NCBI GenBank assembly: GCA_029204225.1
Contig: CM055098.1
Span: forward strand, 48,882,088 to 48,946,087
Source: Diphasiastrum complanatum
Taxonomy: Eukaryota; Streptophyta; Lycopodiopsida; Lycopodiales; Lycopodiaceae
Reading direction: 5' to 3'
Length of the DNA: 64,000 bases
Of this stretch, positions 51,417 through 63,991 are shown piece by piece. How positions within the stretch are numbered: position 1 is the first letter of the stretch; each line of letters begins with the position of its first letter. The notes beneath the pieces were generated by a model. The model worked only from the letters and a program-made list of their open reading frames with translations. It searched no databases and was not told where the DNA came from. The position numbers and the translations under genes are program-made.

Positions 51417-54400
51417 CTAACTTGGCAAATCTAGTGTACATCTATCTACAATTCCAAGAGCATATCTTAACTTAAAAAATGGATCTTTGGAAAATGGTTT
51501 GGTTAAGATATCAGCTATGCATTCGGATGATGGTACATGATGTAGTTGCACTTCCTTGGATTGTACCTTCTCCCTCACAAAGTGGTGAGCTATCTCAATA
51601 TGCTTTGTTCTAGCATGGAAGATAGGATTTGAAGCAATTTGTTGAGGAGCTTGATTGTCACAAAATATGTAAGGGATCTCCTCGGCCTCTGGCACATGTA
51701 GTTCCATCAAGAGTCTTCTTAGCCATAGGAGCTCTTTGGTTGTTGAAGTCAATGCCTTGTACTCGGCTTCACAAGAAGATAGTGAGATTGTATCTTGCTT
51801 TTTGGAAAGCCAAGATATCACTCCTCCACAAAGAAATGTTGCAAATGCACTAATGGACTTCCTATCCATCTTGTCACCTGCAAAATCTGAATCCGAGTAG
51901 GCTCTCAAGTGCAAGTTAGATCCTTCATAAAGTATGCCAAAAAATCTAGTACTAGAAACATATCTAAGTACTCTTTTGGCACTTTTCCAATGATGAACTA
52001 AAGGAGCTTGCATACTTTGACTCAACTTGCTTACACAAAAACTTAAGTCAGGTCTAGTGATAGTTAAATAGATTAGAGAGCCTATAAGCTTCCTAAAGAG
52101 AGTGATGTCCTCAAAGGATGCTTCATCACCTTCATTAGTTGCTTTCACAACATGCTCCATAGGGGTGTCAATCCCCTTACAATCTTTCATACCAAATCTT
52201 TCAAGAATGGAAGTAGCATACTTAGATTGACTTATGAAAGTACAATTGCTACTTCTAAACACTTCTATCCCAAGTATAAACTTTAGGAAGCCTAGATCTA
52301 CCATCTTGAACTCACTAGATAGGTCAACTTTTACTTTGCCTATGCCATCATCATCATTTCCTATCATAATGATGTCATCAACATAAAGAACCAAAATGAT
52401 GATCTTTCCTTCATTACATTTGAAATATAAAGAAGGTTCATAAGCACTTAGTACAAAGCCAAGGGAATAGAGAAAATCATGCAACCTAGAGTACCAAGCT
52501 CTAGGTGCTTGCTTCAAGCCATATAGGCTCTTCCTTAAGTAGCACACCTTTTGCTCCTCACCAACCTTGATGAAGCCCTCGGATTGCATCATGTAGATTT
52601 CCTCTTCTAAGAAGCCATTCAAGAAGGCATTTGTCACATCCATTTAGTAGAGATCCCATTTGAACAAAGTAGCAATGCAAATGATTAATCTAATAGTTAC
52701 AAGCTTAGTTACAGGTGCAAATGTTTCTTCATAATCCAATCCTTTTATTTGAAGAAATCCCTTAGCAACAAGCCTAGCTTTGTATTTACTAATAGATCCA
52801 TCTTGATTGTACTTAATTCTATAAATCCACTTACATGCAAGTGGTTTTTTTCCTCTTGGAAGATTTACAAGATTCCAAGTATGATTCTCTTCTAATGCAT
52901 CATGCTCTACTTGCATTGCATCTCTCCAAACTTTAGATCTACATGCTTCTTCAAAAGATGATGGTTCTTCAATCAATGTAGCTAAAAAAGAGTAAGAGGT
53001 AGAAGATGTAGAGCCTTCCTTTTGCTTTCCCTTGTCCACATAGGTAAGCCTTGAGGGCTCGGCCTTGCTCCTTGATGATCTTCTTGGCCCCTTTTGACTC
53101 GGATCCAAATCTCCATCCTCGGGTTTGTAATGATCCTCCTCGGGTTTGTCAAGATCCTCCTCGTATTTGTCAAGATCTTCAATGCACAATGGGTTAGATC
53201 CATTTGACAAGCTCTTAGCAAATTGTGACTCATCAAAAAGTACATCCTTGCTTACCTTTACTTTCTTGGATGTAGGATCATATATCCTATATCCCTTGAT
53301 ATTTTCTCCATAGCCAACAAAGATTCCTTTGAAGGAGGTAGCATCTTCTTTCCTTCTGGTCTCCAAAGGAATGTGTACATAACAAGTACATCCAAAGATC
53401 TTAAAATCTTTTACATTGGGTTTCTTATCAAACAAGGCTTGATAAGGTGAGATCCCATCTATAGCACTACTAGGAAGTCTATTACACAAATAATTAGCAC
53501 ATGTTATGGCTTCTCCCCAAAATGAGATGGGAAGTGATGCATCAAGCCTCAAGGACTTTGCACACTCACATAGACTCCTATTTTTCCTCTCGGCCACCCC
53601 ATTTTGTTGAGGGGTGTAGGAACAAGTGTATTGTAACTTAATACCATTGATTTCACAAAAGTCTTTCATTTTATTGGAGGTGTACTCTCCTCCATTATCA
53701 CATCTTAGTGCTTTGATAGAAGTACTAAGTTGTTTCTCTACTAGAGACTTGAACTTAATGAAAGCTTCATAAACAAGACTTTTCTTTGATAGTAACTCAA
53801 TCCATGTGAATCTAGTACAATCATCTATAAAAGTTACATACATCAAGGCACCTCCATTACTTGCATGTGAAAAACTATGTACATCAGAATGTATGAGATC
53901 CAAGGGAGAGAGAGATCTTGATGAAGATTTCTTGTAAGAAGATTTGTGTGACTTTGCAAGGCCACATGCCTCACACATTTTTCCACACTTCTTGAAAGTT
54001 CTTGGTAGGCCGAGAGCTAGTTCCTTGCTTGCCATTGACTCCATAGATTGAAGATTAGGATGGCCTAATCTCTTATGCCAAAGCTCCACTTGAGTTAGCT
54101 CCTCCCTAGCCAAGTTCACACTTTCACTTGCAACATTAGCATCCAACTTGAAAAGTCTACCTTGCTTAATGCCACTAGCTATGCACTTATCATTTTTCAA
54201 GATGGAACAAACTCCATTCTTGAAATGTACATCTAGTCCATTGTCCATTAATTGTCCTACACTAAGCAAGTTTCTTGAAATGGTAGGAACATACAAAACA
54301 TTATCTAGATCTATCCTTTTAGATGTGCCTAAACAAAGAGGTATAGATCCTATGCCATCTATCTTGCATGATTGATCACTAGTAGTGTATATTGACTTCT

Positions 54401-55397
54401 TAGAGTCATTACAAGATAGAAGAGTAGAAAAATAATGCTTGTTAAAGGACATGTGGGAACTAGCCCCACTATCTATCCACCATGTGTCTTGACTTGAAGT
54501 TGGTGTAGATGCAACCATTAAGGATGTGTTGAATCCATCCCCATATTCTTCCTCTTGAGCAATGTTCCCTTGATCTCCTTTGGCTTGTTGATTCTTCTTC
54601 AAGTAGCATTCTGAGGCAAAGTGTCCTTTCTTTCCACAAAAGAAACACTTTAGTTTTACCTTGTTCTTCACTTTGCCTTTGGAGGTAGATCCTTCATTCT
54701 TCATCTCAACCTCCTTGCCTTGATTTTTCTTGAATGGATTTTGCTTTTTCTTGCCTTTAGATGTAAAGTTAGCTTTCTCCTCTCCTCCATTAAGTGACAT
54801 GCTATCCATTCTTGTCTTGAGGTGTAGAAGCCTACTCTCCTCGGCCACAAGAACATTGTGCAACTTTTTAATGGATGGAAGAGAGTCTTGAATGGCAAAT
54901 GATTGGACTAAGTTGGTAAACTCATCACTTAGACCATTCAAAATGATTTGTACTAGTTCTTGATCTTGGATCTTCTCTCCTATTGCACTTAACTCCTTGT
55001 TAAGAGATTTGATCCTAAGAACATACTCTTGTCCACTCTCTCCACTTCCTTTCATGCTTTGGAAAACTTGATTTCTTAGCATGAGGATTCTTGAAGTATT
55101 GTTGGATTCATAAATGCTCTTTAATGAATCCCAAGCCTCTTTGGATGAGGTACAAGAAGACACCTCTTTCAAGAGGTCATTGCATACAATTAACTTTATG
55201 CAATGTAGAGCTAATCTTGCTCTCTTCTTGTATTTGGCTTGTTCTTGGGGAGTTTGAGGCTCTTCCTCTACTCCTTGAACTATGTCATATAGATCATGGA
55301 TCACTAGGAGTGATTCCATTCTCACTTTCCAAATGGAATAATTTGTGGAAGTGAGTCTCTCACTTGATTCCATCAAATATCCACCCATGGATGACAT
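51417..55397 (-). pseudogene. gag-pol: Copia-2 gag-pol polyprotein, intact except for one stop
   Basis: About 1326 codons from the ATG at 55397, interrupted only by a TAA at 52644-52646, where copia RTs usually have Gln before MDVTNAFLNG. Domains in order: gag (SERLTSTNYSIWKVRMES), zinc knuckle CFFCGKKGHFASEC, protease DSGASSH, pre-integrase LWHKRLGHPN with a CxxC, integrase catalytic SDVH, CDNGGEY and the Glu in NGVAERKNRS, RT with KWIYRIKYN and the catalytic YVDDIIMIG, and RNase H with YSDSDFAGD, SSCEAEY and FCDNQ. All catalytic motifs are present. A CAA-to-TAA change explains the stop, so the lineage was probably active recently. Confidence 0.95.
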
Positions 55398-55979
55398 TTT
55401 AGAATGAATGCTCTTTTAAAAATCACAAAGATTTTTGAATTTTAAAAGATCTATGAAAAGGCCTAGAGCTTTCTAGAATGCCTATAGGCTTGTCTCTATC
55501 AAACTAGCACACAAGCTTGAATGATAGTCAAAGATCTTACCAAAAAATTTCTAGCTTTCACTCTCACAAAAAAATTGCTTTACACTTTTCTTAGAGATTT
55601 CACTTCAACTAAGGATCTGAACAAATCAGCCTCTTAAGATCTGATCTTAGACTCTAAAAAGAAATGCTTCAATGATCCAAAACACTATTTGGTCATAGGC
55701 ATTAGTTAGAATGAATCTAGATCAATACTATGCTTCAAAAAGCACCAAAAATGAACTAGTATTGTGATTTTGGGACCAACAAACACAAAGTAACTTGAAT
55801 TGAAAGTTGTTGTACGGTTTCACACGTGTGAAAAGTACATACACAGCCTCCAAGTCATTTTTATCCAAATGATTACAAGCTATCACTCTAGAAGAACTCG
55901 CCCTCACTAGTATTGGCCAAAAAACAAATTTTGCCAATGATCTTTACAAGATTTATGATTCAATGATCGCTCTCTTACT
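55398..55979 (-). other. Copia-2 untranslated leader
   Basis: Non-coding sequence between primer site and gag, about 580 bp. Confidence 0.7.
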
Positions 55980-55981
55980 TA

Positions 55982-55993
55982 GCTCTGATACTA
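55982..55993 (-). other. Primer-binding site of Copia-2
   Basis: The minus strand reads TAGTATCAGAGC, one base off the usual TGGTATCAGAGC, abutting the LTR end. Confidence 0.85.
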
Positions 55994-56856
55994 TGATAAA
56001 TTTTACAGTTTTTAGGACAATAATGATTGTACTTTACAATCATAGAGAGTTATTGGTTGCTTAATCAATGAATCTATCAAGTTCTACACATTAGATCTTG
56101 ATCTAGATTCACTACACTTGGATTTAAGCAAGAGCAATGGATCAACACATCATTTTTTTAGTGAGAGCGGCTTCACACATGTGGAGTACTGTCCACTGTA
56201 CGGCCTGCACCTGAAACAACAAGTACAATGATACTAGATAGGAATCATGCATAAAAATCACAAGACAAATGACTAGAAATCTCACAAAAGTGTAGAGTGC
56301 AAAAGTCTCATCAATTTTCTTAGCAAAATGATGATCCTTTTATGGATCAAGTACATCCATGAGTCTGGTACAGTCCAGCAGGCCTTCACACGTGTGAAGA
56401 GTGCCACATCACTCAGATCTATCCATTTTATCCATCCTTGATCCTTATCCAATAGTTGACCTTCTAGAATATGACTAAAATCCAAAAAGCTAGTCTCCTA
56501 GAATATAGGAATATTCCCTACAAAATAGGATCTAAGAAAAATGGTCAACTCTTATCTTCTAGTACTTTATACACACGTGTGAACATCCACTTGCCATGTG
56601 GGAGCATTTACTCATGCACATGCAAGGAAAAGCTAATTTGTAGGTGACTAGTCAACTTGACTAAAAACTAGTCATTTCATGTTCACACTAACTAGAATGA
56701 TACAAAATCAATTTGGATATATACAAACATGAAAAGTACATCCTTTCACACGTGGGAACAGGATCCACACGTGTGAAATCATATCATCAACATATTCTAA
56801 TGTTTGATCAATATTTACATGAACCAATGTCAAGTGAGAAGTGACAATTTTCAACA
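55994..56856 (-). repeat. 5' LTR of Copia-2
   Basis: 863 bp, about 98% identical by eye to 50542-51403. Confidence 0.93.
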
Positions 56857-57778
56857 AACAATGTTGCCTCATTTTGTCAGAGTGCCCAAAAATTTGAACG
56901 AGGCAGATTTTATTCAGGTTCATCTCGTTGGAGCACTTGTGTTTAATGGCACTTTGGATTCCAAGGTCTTTTTTAATTATCCCAATGTTCAAAATGATCC
57001 AAATTTGACGATCACCATTGTACATAAGATAATTTGCGAATTCGGTGAAAATCTTCTAGAAGTACTTCATTTGCAGCTTGACAACACTGCTAGGGAAAAT
57101 AAAAACCAAATTGTTTTGGCATACTTGTCTATGCTAGTGGAGAAATTTTTTTTCAAAAAAGTAAAAATAGGATTTTTGTTGGTAGGACATACCCACGATC
57201 AAATTGATCAAATGTTTAGTTGCTTTTCTAAGAGGTTGAGATGCAAGAAAGCATTTTCATTACCAGTGCTTCAAAGCATTGTTGAGGAATCATATGTGCC
57301 AAAGCCAAACGTGTTATTAATCAGACACACATATGATTTTTGTGATTATGTTAAGGCGTCCAACGAAACTGAGCGATGCGTAGTTAATACTAATGATATT
57401 AGCTTTCAGCACCAATTTAAAATCAAATGTAACGAATCAAGCATTATATTATTATGGGGCAAACTATTTTCAAATTCAGTTTCGTGGCTACCTCTTGAAG
57501 GAGTTCAATTTTTGCTTAACATTCCATCGACTCAAATCTAGCTTGCTGTGTTGTCTCCCTTGAAGTCCTTGCTAGAAGAACAAAAGACACAAAGAGAACA
57601 TCATGAGATTGATTCATTTGCCTCCTTAAATTTTTTGGAATCAGGTATTCAAGCAGCTTATCAATTTTTTGATGAGTTTGATCAGCATTGGTGGATGGAA
57701 TTTTTCGAAGAACAAAAATTCAATTTGCTCAATCTCGAACATACATCAATAATTGATGAATTTTCATTGGCCTCATAA

Positions 57779-58309
57779 ATTAGGAACATCAAGACAAACA
57801 TTCAAATAAGAAGAAATATCTAACAATTTCAACAAAGTTAATGTTATCCATATGGTTCAACGACATATCGGAGGTCCAATGACATATCGAAGGGCCAACA
57901 ATATGTTAAATTATGAACTTTTAAGTATGCGCACTTAAAGGACAGACCTTTAAATAAAGGATAGATATGAAATGACACACTTTAAGAAGAAGACCAATCC
58001 TAAAAAGAAAATTCTTGATGATACAGACTATTCGCACCTCATCTAAACATTGTAACCATCCACGTGCTTGATTCTTATTGTATTAAGGCCACGTGAGTGG
58101 GATGCCACATCAAAATATGTACACATATAATTATCTTACTGGTTATAATTAGTTAATCAATTGTAAATAAGAACCAACACATCAGTTTCTAGGAGATGCG
58201 TACATTTGTAATCAACTATGTATTAGTACTCCATTAACATTTCATTGTAAACTACCGAGTTTTCAGAAGAATAGAGAATTGTCTCGAGACTAACTTACCG
58301 ATTTTTATG
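57779..58309. other. Intergenic, nothing recognised
   Basis: Follows the end of the DUF7869-type gene. A GACATATCG word occurs twice near 57865-57895. No gene seen. Confidence 0.45.
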
Positions 58310-58670
58310 CATTTAATTGTGATCATGATAATCATAATCACTATTTTGTTAACACTTCAAAACTTACACATCCTAAAGAATTCTCTGTGTTGTTGTAGAT
58401 CGATATCGTAGATAGAACGCTTATGGTTACTCGACCAATTTAGACTTCAGATGGATCGCCCGTTTGAATGAGTGATAGTCAGTTGTTGAGGATTGATTGT
58501 CAGATCTCGTCTAAGTCATTATGAGACATTTGTGTGAATCTATTTGTCGTAGTTATTGATGTAATAGTGTATATTCTTGTTTGACAAACTTTATTAGGAG
58601 CACTGATATATCGACCTGGCTGATAAGTTGGATGTTCTCTACCAAGTCAATGAAATAAGTTCAATATGAG
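58310..58670. repeat. Dispersed repeat R2, copy B (inverted)
   Basis: Matches the reverse complement of 36110-36450 along most of its length. Confidence 0.75.
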
Positions 58671-59500
58671 AATTGTCTAGATGATCTTTCTTTTGATTAT
58701 TATATGAAAAGTCACATTTTAACTAGTGATATTGTTCGTCAATTATGTTGAATTTCTGTTGACAACCAAACTCATTATTCAGAATAGTAAATGACACAAA
58801 ATCATCTATAATCATACCAATTAGCGAGAAAATCTTTTATACTACATTTTCATACTTTTATGATAAGTATATCATGATAGGATGAAGCTCTAGAATGTGA
58901 GGATCAGCACTAATGATGTTATGGAAAAATATAACCGATTTTAAGATCTAAAGATTGAATGCTATAAACATACGATTCTAGGAAGCAAGCTTTTTAGATT
59001 GAATGCTATAAACATATCTAGAGAACTACTTGAGGTCTCTATGCCATTCTTACAATGGTGTTTCAATATTAGGGTTAGTTCAAAATTTGCATGATAGATA
59101 GAGTGTCAAAAAGAATTCTAGCTAGAGAATTGCTCAAAATCTCTAAGACAAATTGTTTTAAAACATGTCTAACTCCATGTTGAAGAATCTCATTATTATG
59201 CAAAATGGTTTCGAAATAGCTTTGCTATATGTCTCTAGCTTGAGCATTGCTCGAGGCTAAAAGCATGGCTTGGTGGTACCAAAAAAAACCCATTTTTCAT
59301 AGTACCTTTTGGTAGTACATGGCAATTTTTGGGAATTTTATTATTCATAATTTATATTGCTAATACAATACCTATAGTACATTTCACACTTTTTAGAGCT
59401 TCATAGATGCCACGAGTTAATGCAATGAAGGCGTCCTTGAGAATGATGGGCCTACTTTATCTAATTTGAAATTGGATAATAAATATTTTGCCCTCCAAAT
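58671..59500. other. Intergenic, nothing recognised
   Basis: AT-rich. A TAGATTGAATGCTATAAACATA word is partly repeated near 58955 and 58996. No gene seen. Confidence 0.45.
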
Positions 59501-59690
59501 GATCAGTTCATTGTTATCGTTGCTTTATGCTATCAGTTCATTGCTATCTTGCTTTTTGCATGATCAGTTCATTGCTATCGTAGCTTTTTGTTATCAGTTC
59601 ATTGCTATCGTAGCTTTTTGTTATCAGTTCATTACTATCATTGATTTCCACTATCGTTGCTTTCTACTAGATCGGTTCATTGGTATCACT
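59501..59690. repeat. 30-bp minisatellite, about five units plus a partial one
   Basis: Units begin ATCAGTTCATTGCTATCG at 59502, 59532, 59563, 59593 and 59623, with a diverged copy at 59671. The open frame across it encodes a repetitive Phe/Ile/Ala peptide and is not called as a gene. Confidence 0.9.
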
Positions 59691-60186
59691 TTGCTCTTTA
59701 TTGTCTTTTGTTTGAAACATCTTATTGCATTCCGCAAAATTGATCTCGATCATCTACGGTAAAAGATGAGGACACCTACAAGGAAATGCAAAGACGCTTC
59801 TAAGGCCACTACTGTAGGGTCGTAGGTCTTGCGTAGTATAGCCCTCCTGCCTGTCAACAAGGGTTAGTTCACTGGATAGGTACCTAACTATGCATAGATG
59901 CCAATTTTAGTTAGTTTCTTACTTTGCATCTAACTCTACCTCCACTAACACTACTCACTCTAACTCTACTCTTCCTAAACTAACTTCATCATGATTTTGG
60001 GTGAAGAGAGAAGATAGAATAGAAGAAGAAGAAGAAGGAGAAGAGAGTGAGAGAGAGAGAGATGAGATGGAGGTTAGCTCAAATGCTCAATGTCATTGCT
60101 TATGGAAAAACCTTAACTAGCATAAACCAAAAAGAATGGAAAATGGAAATAACAAGCAATCACAACAAGAGCATAAGCAAGAGTGA
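59691..60186. other. Intergenic, purine-rich stretch
   Basis: Contains a GAAGAA- and GAGA-rich stretch at about 60003-60066. No gene seen. Confidence 0.45.
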
Positions 60187-63100
60187 TTAGCAAATGAGGA
60201 TGCTTGAGCTCTCAAAATGATAGAGTCTCCTCCTCTCTATTAGGCATCCAAATAGTGTATATACATGAGCGATTGGCAACTGATCTTCGAATTTGTCGGA
60301 AGCTAGCGCCTTATTAGGATCAAAGAATATGGTGGGAAGAAAATCCTCCCATTTGGTTTCAATGCCCATTAAATGCTCTAAGTCTCGAGCGTAAGTGACT
60401 GCCGCGTGGACTGTTGGATCAAGGTAGTTGATATAGTGATTCGTGAATGTGGTGAGAGCCCTTCTGGCATCTACATCCATATTCCAACCGTATTTTGATG
60501 AAATGATCAGCCAATTGAAGTTTTGAAGTGTGATCTTGTCCAGAGGGGTGCCGCATTGCTCCCATTTGGGTCATCGTGTACATGGCAGGAAGTGTGCGTT
60601 CACTTGTAATCGTTGCGGACTTGTCACATAGGCTCTGATGGTCGCAGGGTCTCTTTCAAACAACTGCTGACGCCACTCTGGTTGTGGTTGGAGGGCGGGT
60701 AATGCTTACAGCTCCTTGCCCTTTATTGTTTGAGCTAAAAACAATATCTGCCAACCGCCTCTTGATGACTCGTGGAGACACTTTGATAGGAATTCATTTA
60801 TTTTCTCCTCCATGGACTTTGGTCTTCAAAAGGCCCGGCTGATAGATATGGTGTGCGAACCTCTGGACGATATGGCCTATCCTTCCTCTTGGTTTTGGCT
60901 GGTACCTATGCCTTGGCCCTAATCCCGCATCTCAGCACCCGTATCTGTTGGTCCCTAGTCTTGGCCTTTGGACCCTTGATCTTGGCTAAATCCCTCTTGT
61001 TGCTTGCTGGCTTTGGTCTTGGCTTGTACTAGCCTGCACAGTGTCAAAAACAGGTGGCGGTGGAATTACCACGGGGGTGGGGTGGGCCTTTTTCTCCATG
61101 AACTGCTGGCAAGCCTTGAGGGCTTGTTTGACCTGGACGAGCTCGTGAGTTGCACTTGTCCGATATTTATTGAACTCTGTCTGGGAGTTGTTCAAGGTTT
61201 GGCTATAGACCTGTACCTGACGCCGAAGGAGATTCATTTTTTATTTAGATAGCAGCCTTGAGTTTGGTGTAGGTTGAGCTAACCGGGTGAGCTTTTTATT
61301 TAGTAGGGTCTTGACTTCAGCCCCCAGATCTTAGTTTGTACTAGATTTTTCTTTATTATAGCTTCAGAGACGTTTTATGCACTCCCATTGTTATCACATA
61401 CTTGACATGTACTTAATTAGTCTTATATGCCTTTTGGCATGGAAAAGACATTAATAGAGCTTCTTATTCTTCTCTCTCTCTCTCTCTCTCACATTCATTA
61501 TGCACACACACTCTCATTTTCGCATTTATCTTATTTTGTAATAGATGTGTCTTTATTACAGCTTCGGAGACATTTTATGCGCTCCCATGGTTACCACACA
61601 CTTGACATGTATTTCATTAGTAATTGTGCCTGGATGGGAGCAAGCCATTGGGACACTTCGGATTGAAGCTCCCGCACCTTCGTGGAGGCCTCTATCAGCG
61701 CTTTGGAGAGGCTTTGGATATAAAGATTTATATTGAGGCCCTCCTCCTCTGCTGTAGCTTGGCAATCTCCTTGTGCCCTTCTTGTTCATGTTGCTGAGCT
61801 AAAATCAACCCATGCTGCAGCTTCGCGAATTCCACTCGCAGTTGTGTGTTGCTTCTGGCCAAGTGTAATACCCTGCCTTCCAAGACAGCTTTGGCCGCTA
61901 CCGCCTCCAGGATATGTTTGCCTAGAGTCTGGTACGTCGTCATTAGGTTGGTGGGAGCAGCCGGTACACTAGCACTGGTAGGGGCTTGTGTTGTATTGGC
62001 CCCGACGACTTGTGGAGTTCCGTCATCATCATCTTCAATCAGGTTCTTGTCGGATCTGATGCCATCTGGGGCGGTAGGATCAGTCTGATTTGGTGATGGT
62101 ATGAAAACTCTTTGAACAAATGCGTCATTAGGCAACAGTTGGTTGCCCTCGACAACATTTGATGGCAAAGCATGTGGGGTTTGAGAAGCAACTATGGAAA
62201 CAGGGGTGAGGACGATTTGTCCAAACGAGAGGATGGGAGGAATAGAGAGGAATTGAAGGGTGGTGTGGAGTATGGAAGAAGGCGAGGATGGAGCAGAAAG
62301 AGTTTGACGTGGGAGTGAAAAATTGATGACTTGCATCCACGCCAGAGTGTCGGGAGACAATTGAGAATCGGAGGGATTAAACGTGAGCGGAGCAACGGTG
62401 ACGGCAGGAGTGATGGAGGATGCAATGGTGATGGATGGAGTAGTGGATAATGGAGTAGAAACGGAAGTGGTATCAAGAGAAGAAATGAGAATGGAAACAA
62501 AAATAGTGGTGGATGGAACAGAAAGAGAGGTAGTAACAACAGAGACCGGAGTGGAGGGTTGTACGGAAGAAGAAGTGGCGGTGGTTGATGGAGTCGTTAG
62601 TGTGGTGGTGGTGGTGCATCTTCGGGTAGCAGGTGGAGATGAAGATGAAGAGGCAGTGCCACACATTTGTTTGCTAGTCGTTGTATCAGTAACTGCAGGT
62701 TGGGAGGAGGTGGATGCTTGATATGGCAGATAAAGGTTAGTATGCGGCACGATGGAAGACAAAAGAGATGAGCGGTGGAAGCTGCGCACTTTTGCCTTGA
62801 GAAGTGCATAGGCAAAGTTACACAACAGGGGACCTGCTGCGATACGGTCATGGTTATTGGGTTTAATGGAGATGGTTAGTTCACGGATGAGAAAGCTATG
62901 CCAGTCGTATGGCACAACTGAGGGGTCAGAGAATTCCAGAAAGGATTCTACTATCTGACTCAGCAGCTTGTACTGGATTCTGTCCTTGCAAAATGTTGAA
63001 ATAATCAAAAAGTTATTCAAAAGATGCACAACCGCCTGAATGACGGGTTACGTGATAGCATCTATCAGGTAACCAGTGTTAGTCTGGATTGGGATTTCTA

Positions 63101-63475
63101 GTGCAGTTTGGGTGACAAAAGGTTTGATCAGAATTTTGGCTTGGCAATGGGAGATGGGCTGACAGTTGTCGGACTTCCAATGATGACCATCGAATTTGTG
63201 TTAGTACTGACCTTGTATATGGTACCTTGGTACAGGAAGTGAAAGCGTGTCTTCGGTGCTTTCCAGGTGGCGTAAGCGTGAAGGGCGAGGCCCATGTTAA
63301 TCTCAGAACTAAAAAGCGCCGAAAAAAATCCCATTGCCTCAAGAAGTGGGTTGGTTGTCTGTAGCCATGGTTGGATCAGAGCGTTAGAAGGTAAGGGCCA
63401 AATATGTGTGGCCTCGGAGATTTCACGCTGGATCAACTGCTTGGTGCCAGAGTCTTCAGAGGATGAGGAGGCCAT
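60187..63475 (-). pseudogene. Unrecognised minus-strand gene, broken in several places
   Basis: The ATG at 63475 opens MASSSSEDSGTKQLIQREIS and runs to 63128. After a shift, coding continues from 63029 (LLNNFLIISTFCKDRIQYKL) through a Ser/Thr/Pro-rich, low-complexity middle to a helical, coiled-coil-like segment ending near 61728 (EVAAKAVLEGRVLHLARS type). Further pieces are 61237-60986 (MNLLRRQVQVYSQTLNN, Gln-rich) and 60480-60187 (DARRALTTFTNHYINYLD). Together they suggest one long protein, or two. No domain is recognised. A TATA box lies upstream on the minus strand near 63730. A primer-site-like word at 63980 raises the possibility that it is the internal region of an LTR element. Confidence 0.45.
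61337..61630. repeat. Direct duplication of about 85 bp, 193 bp apart
   Basis: 61345-61430 and 61538-61623 share AGCTTC.GAGAC.TTTTATGC.CTCCCAT and ACTTGACATGTA.TT.ATTAGT, at about 87% identity by eye. They lie in a break between coding pieces, with a short (TC)n run at about 61473-61490 in the spacer. Confidence 0.8.
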
Positions 63476-63979
63476 GTTAGCAGTGATGATTAAAGGTCGA
63501 AAAAGTAGAAAGAACGGTGGAAAAGGTAAAAAGGTGTAAGTCCAAAAAAAACTGTGAATTACGAGTATCGGATGGCAAGAATTATAGTTCAGAGCACAGA
63601 TCTGGGTTTAGTATGAGTATATGATAGCTTGTAGAAAATTTGGTTGCAACCAAAGAACTTGATAATTTCAGTGTAAATTTCGGCAGAGTTTCGCTAGCAA
63701 AGGTGAAAAATGACTCAAATTCAGCCCTTATATAGCGGAATTTAGAGTGCGTATTAGGTGAAATTTACTTTCCCTTGCTCAATTCCACCCAAGTTTTGGC
63801 AGGGACCTTCTTCACAAAACTCTAAAGCCTCAGGGAAGTCCGTGAGAGTTCAGAAGGTGATTTGACTGCCATGCAAAGGTTCTGCGAGGGTTCAACTCTC
63901 ATAGGAAGTGATCTCTCGCACAACTTATTTCTGTGATTGGATTTTCAAAATCATACCATGTAGGCAGGCTAATTTCACT
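63476..63979 (-). promoter_or_regulatory. Upstream region of the broken gene, with a TATA box
   Basis: The minus strand reads CGCTATATAAGGGC at about 63725-63738, roughly 250 bp before the ATG. No other element is recognised. Confidence 0.4.
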
Positions 63980-63991
63980 GCTCTGATTCCA
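63980..63991 (-). other. Primer-site-like sequence at the right edge
   Basis: The minus strand reads TGGAATCAGAGC, one mismatch from the copia primer site. No LTR end (CA) directly precedes it and the flank is outside the window, so this may be chance. Confidence 0.3.

Larger units (their letters stand above)
50542..56856 (-). mobile_element. Copia-2: nearly intact Ty1/copia retrotransposon
   Basis: Complete element of about 6.3 kb on the minus strand: 5' LTR 56856-55994, primer site, gag-pol 55397-51417, polypurine tract, 3' LTR 51403-50542. The LTRs differ at only about 15-20 positions by eye plus one single-base indel, so the insertion is relatively young. It lies in a coding exon of the DUF7869-type gene. 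Removing it and one copy of the duplicated AACAA(T) target restores the exon frame across the junction. Confidence 0.95.
48983..57778 (+). pseudogene. DUF7869-type gene, spliced, split by Copia-2 and broken
   Basis: Exons can be followed from an ATG at 48983 through a Ser-rich N-terminus with frameshifts near 49090 and 49370, a Cys-containing middle region (49611-50081: ICCSSCCLQK, DERNYYLCATL, LPKDPTLRG), 50159-50270 (CSTC, with a TGA for Trp) and 50395-50541 (HRKKYLECRQKYMGLVIDG, then MDQKKT). Copia-2 interrupts at that point. The frame resumes at 56857-57778 with MLPHFVRVP, LDNTARENKN, VGHTHDQIDQMFSCFSKRL and HWWMEFF. The LDNTxxENKN and HTHDQIDQMFS blocks are hallmarks of DUF7869 proteins, a family of unknown function common in seed-free plants and some animals and often repetitive. 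A TAG at 57539-57541 is a further in-frame stop. Confidence 0.7.

Noticed and set aside
62192-62721. Open frames in the Ser/Thr/Pro-rich part on other frames and the opposite strand
   Set aside because: Low-complexity sequence leaves several frames open; only the frame continuous with flanking coding-like sequence is kept.
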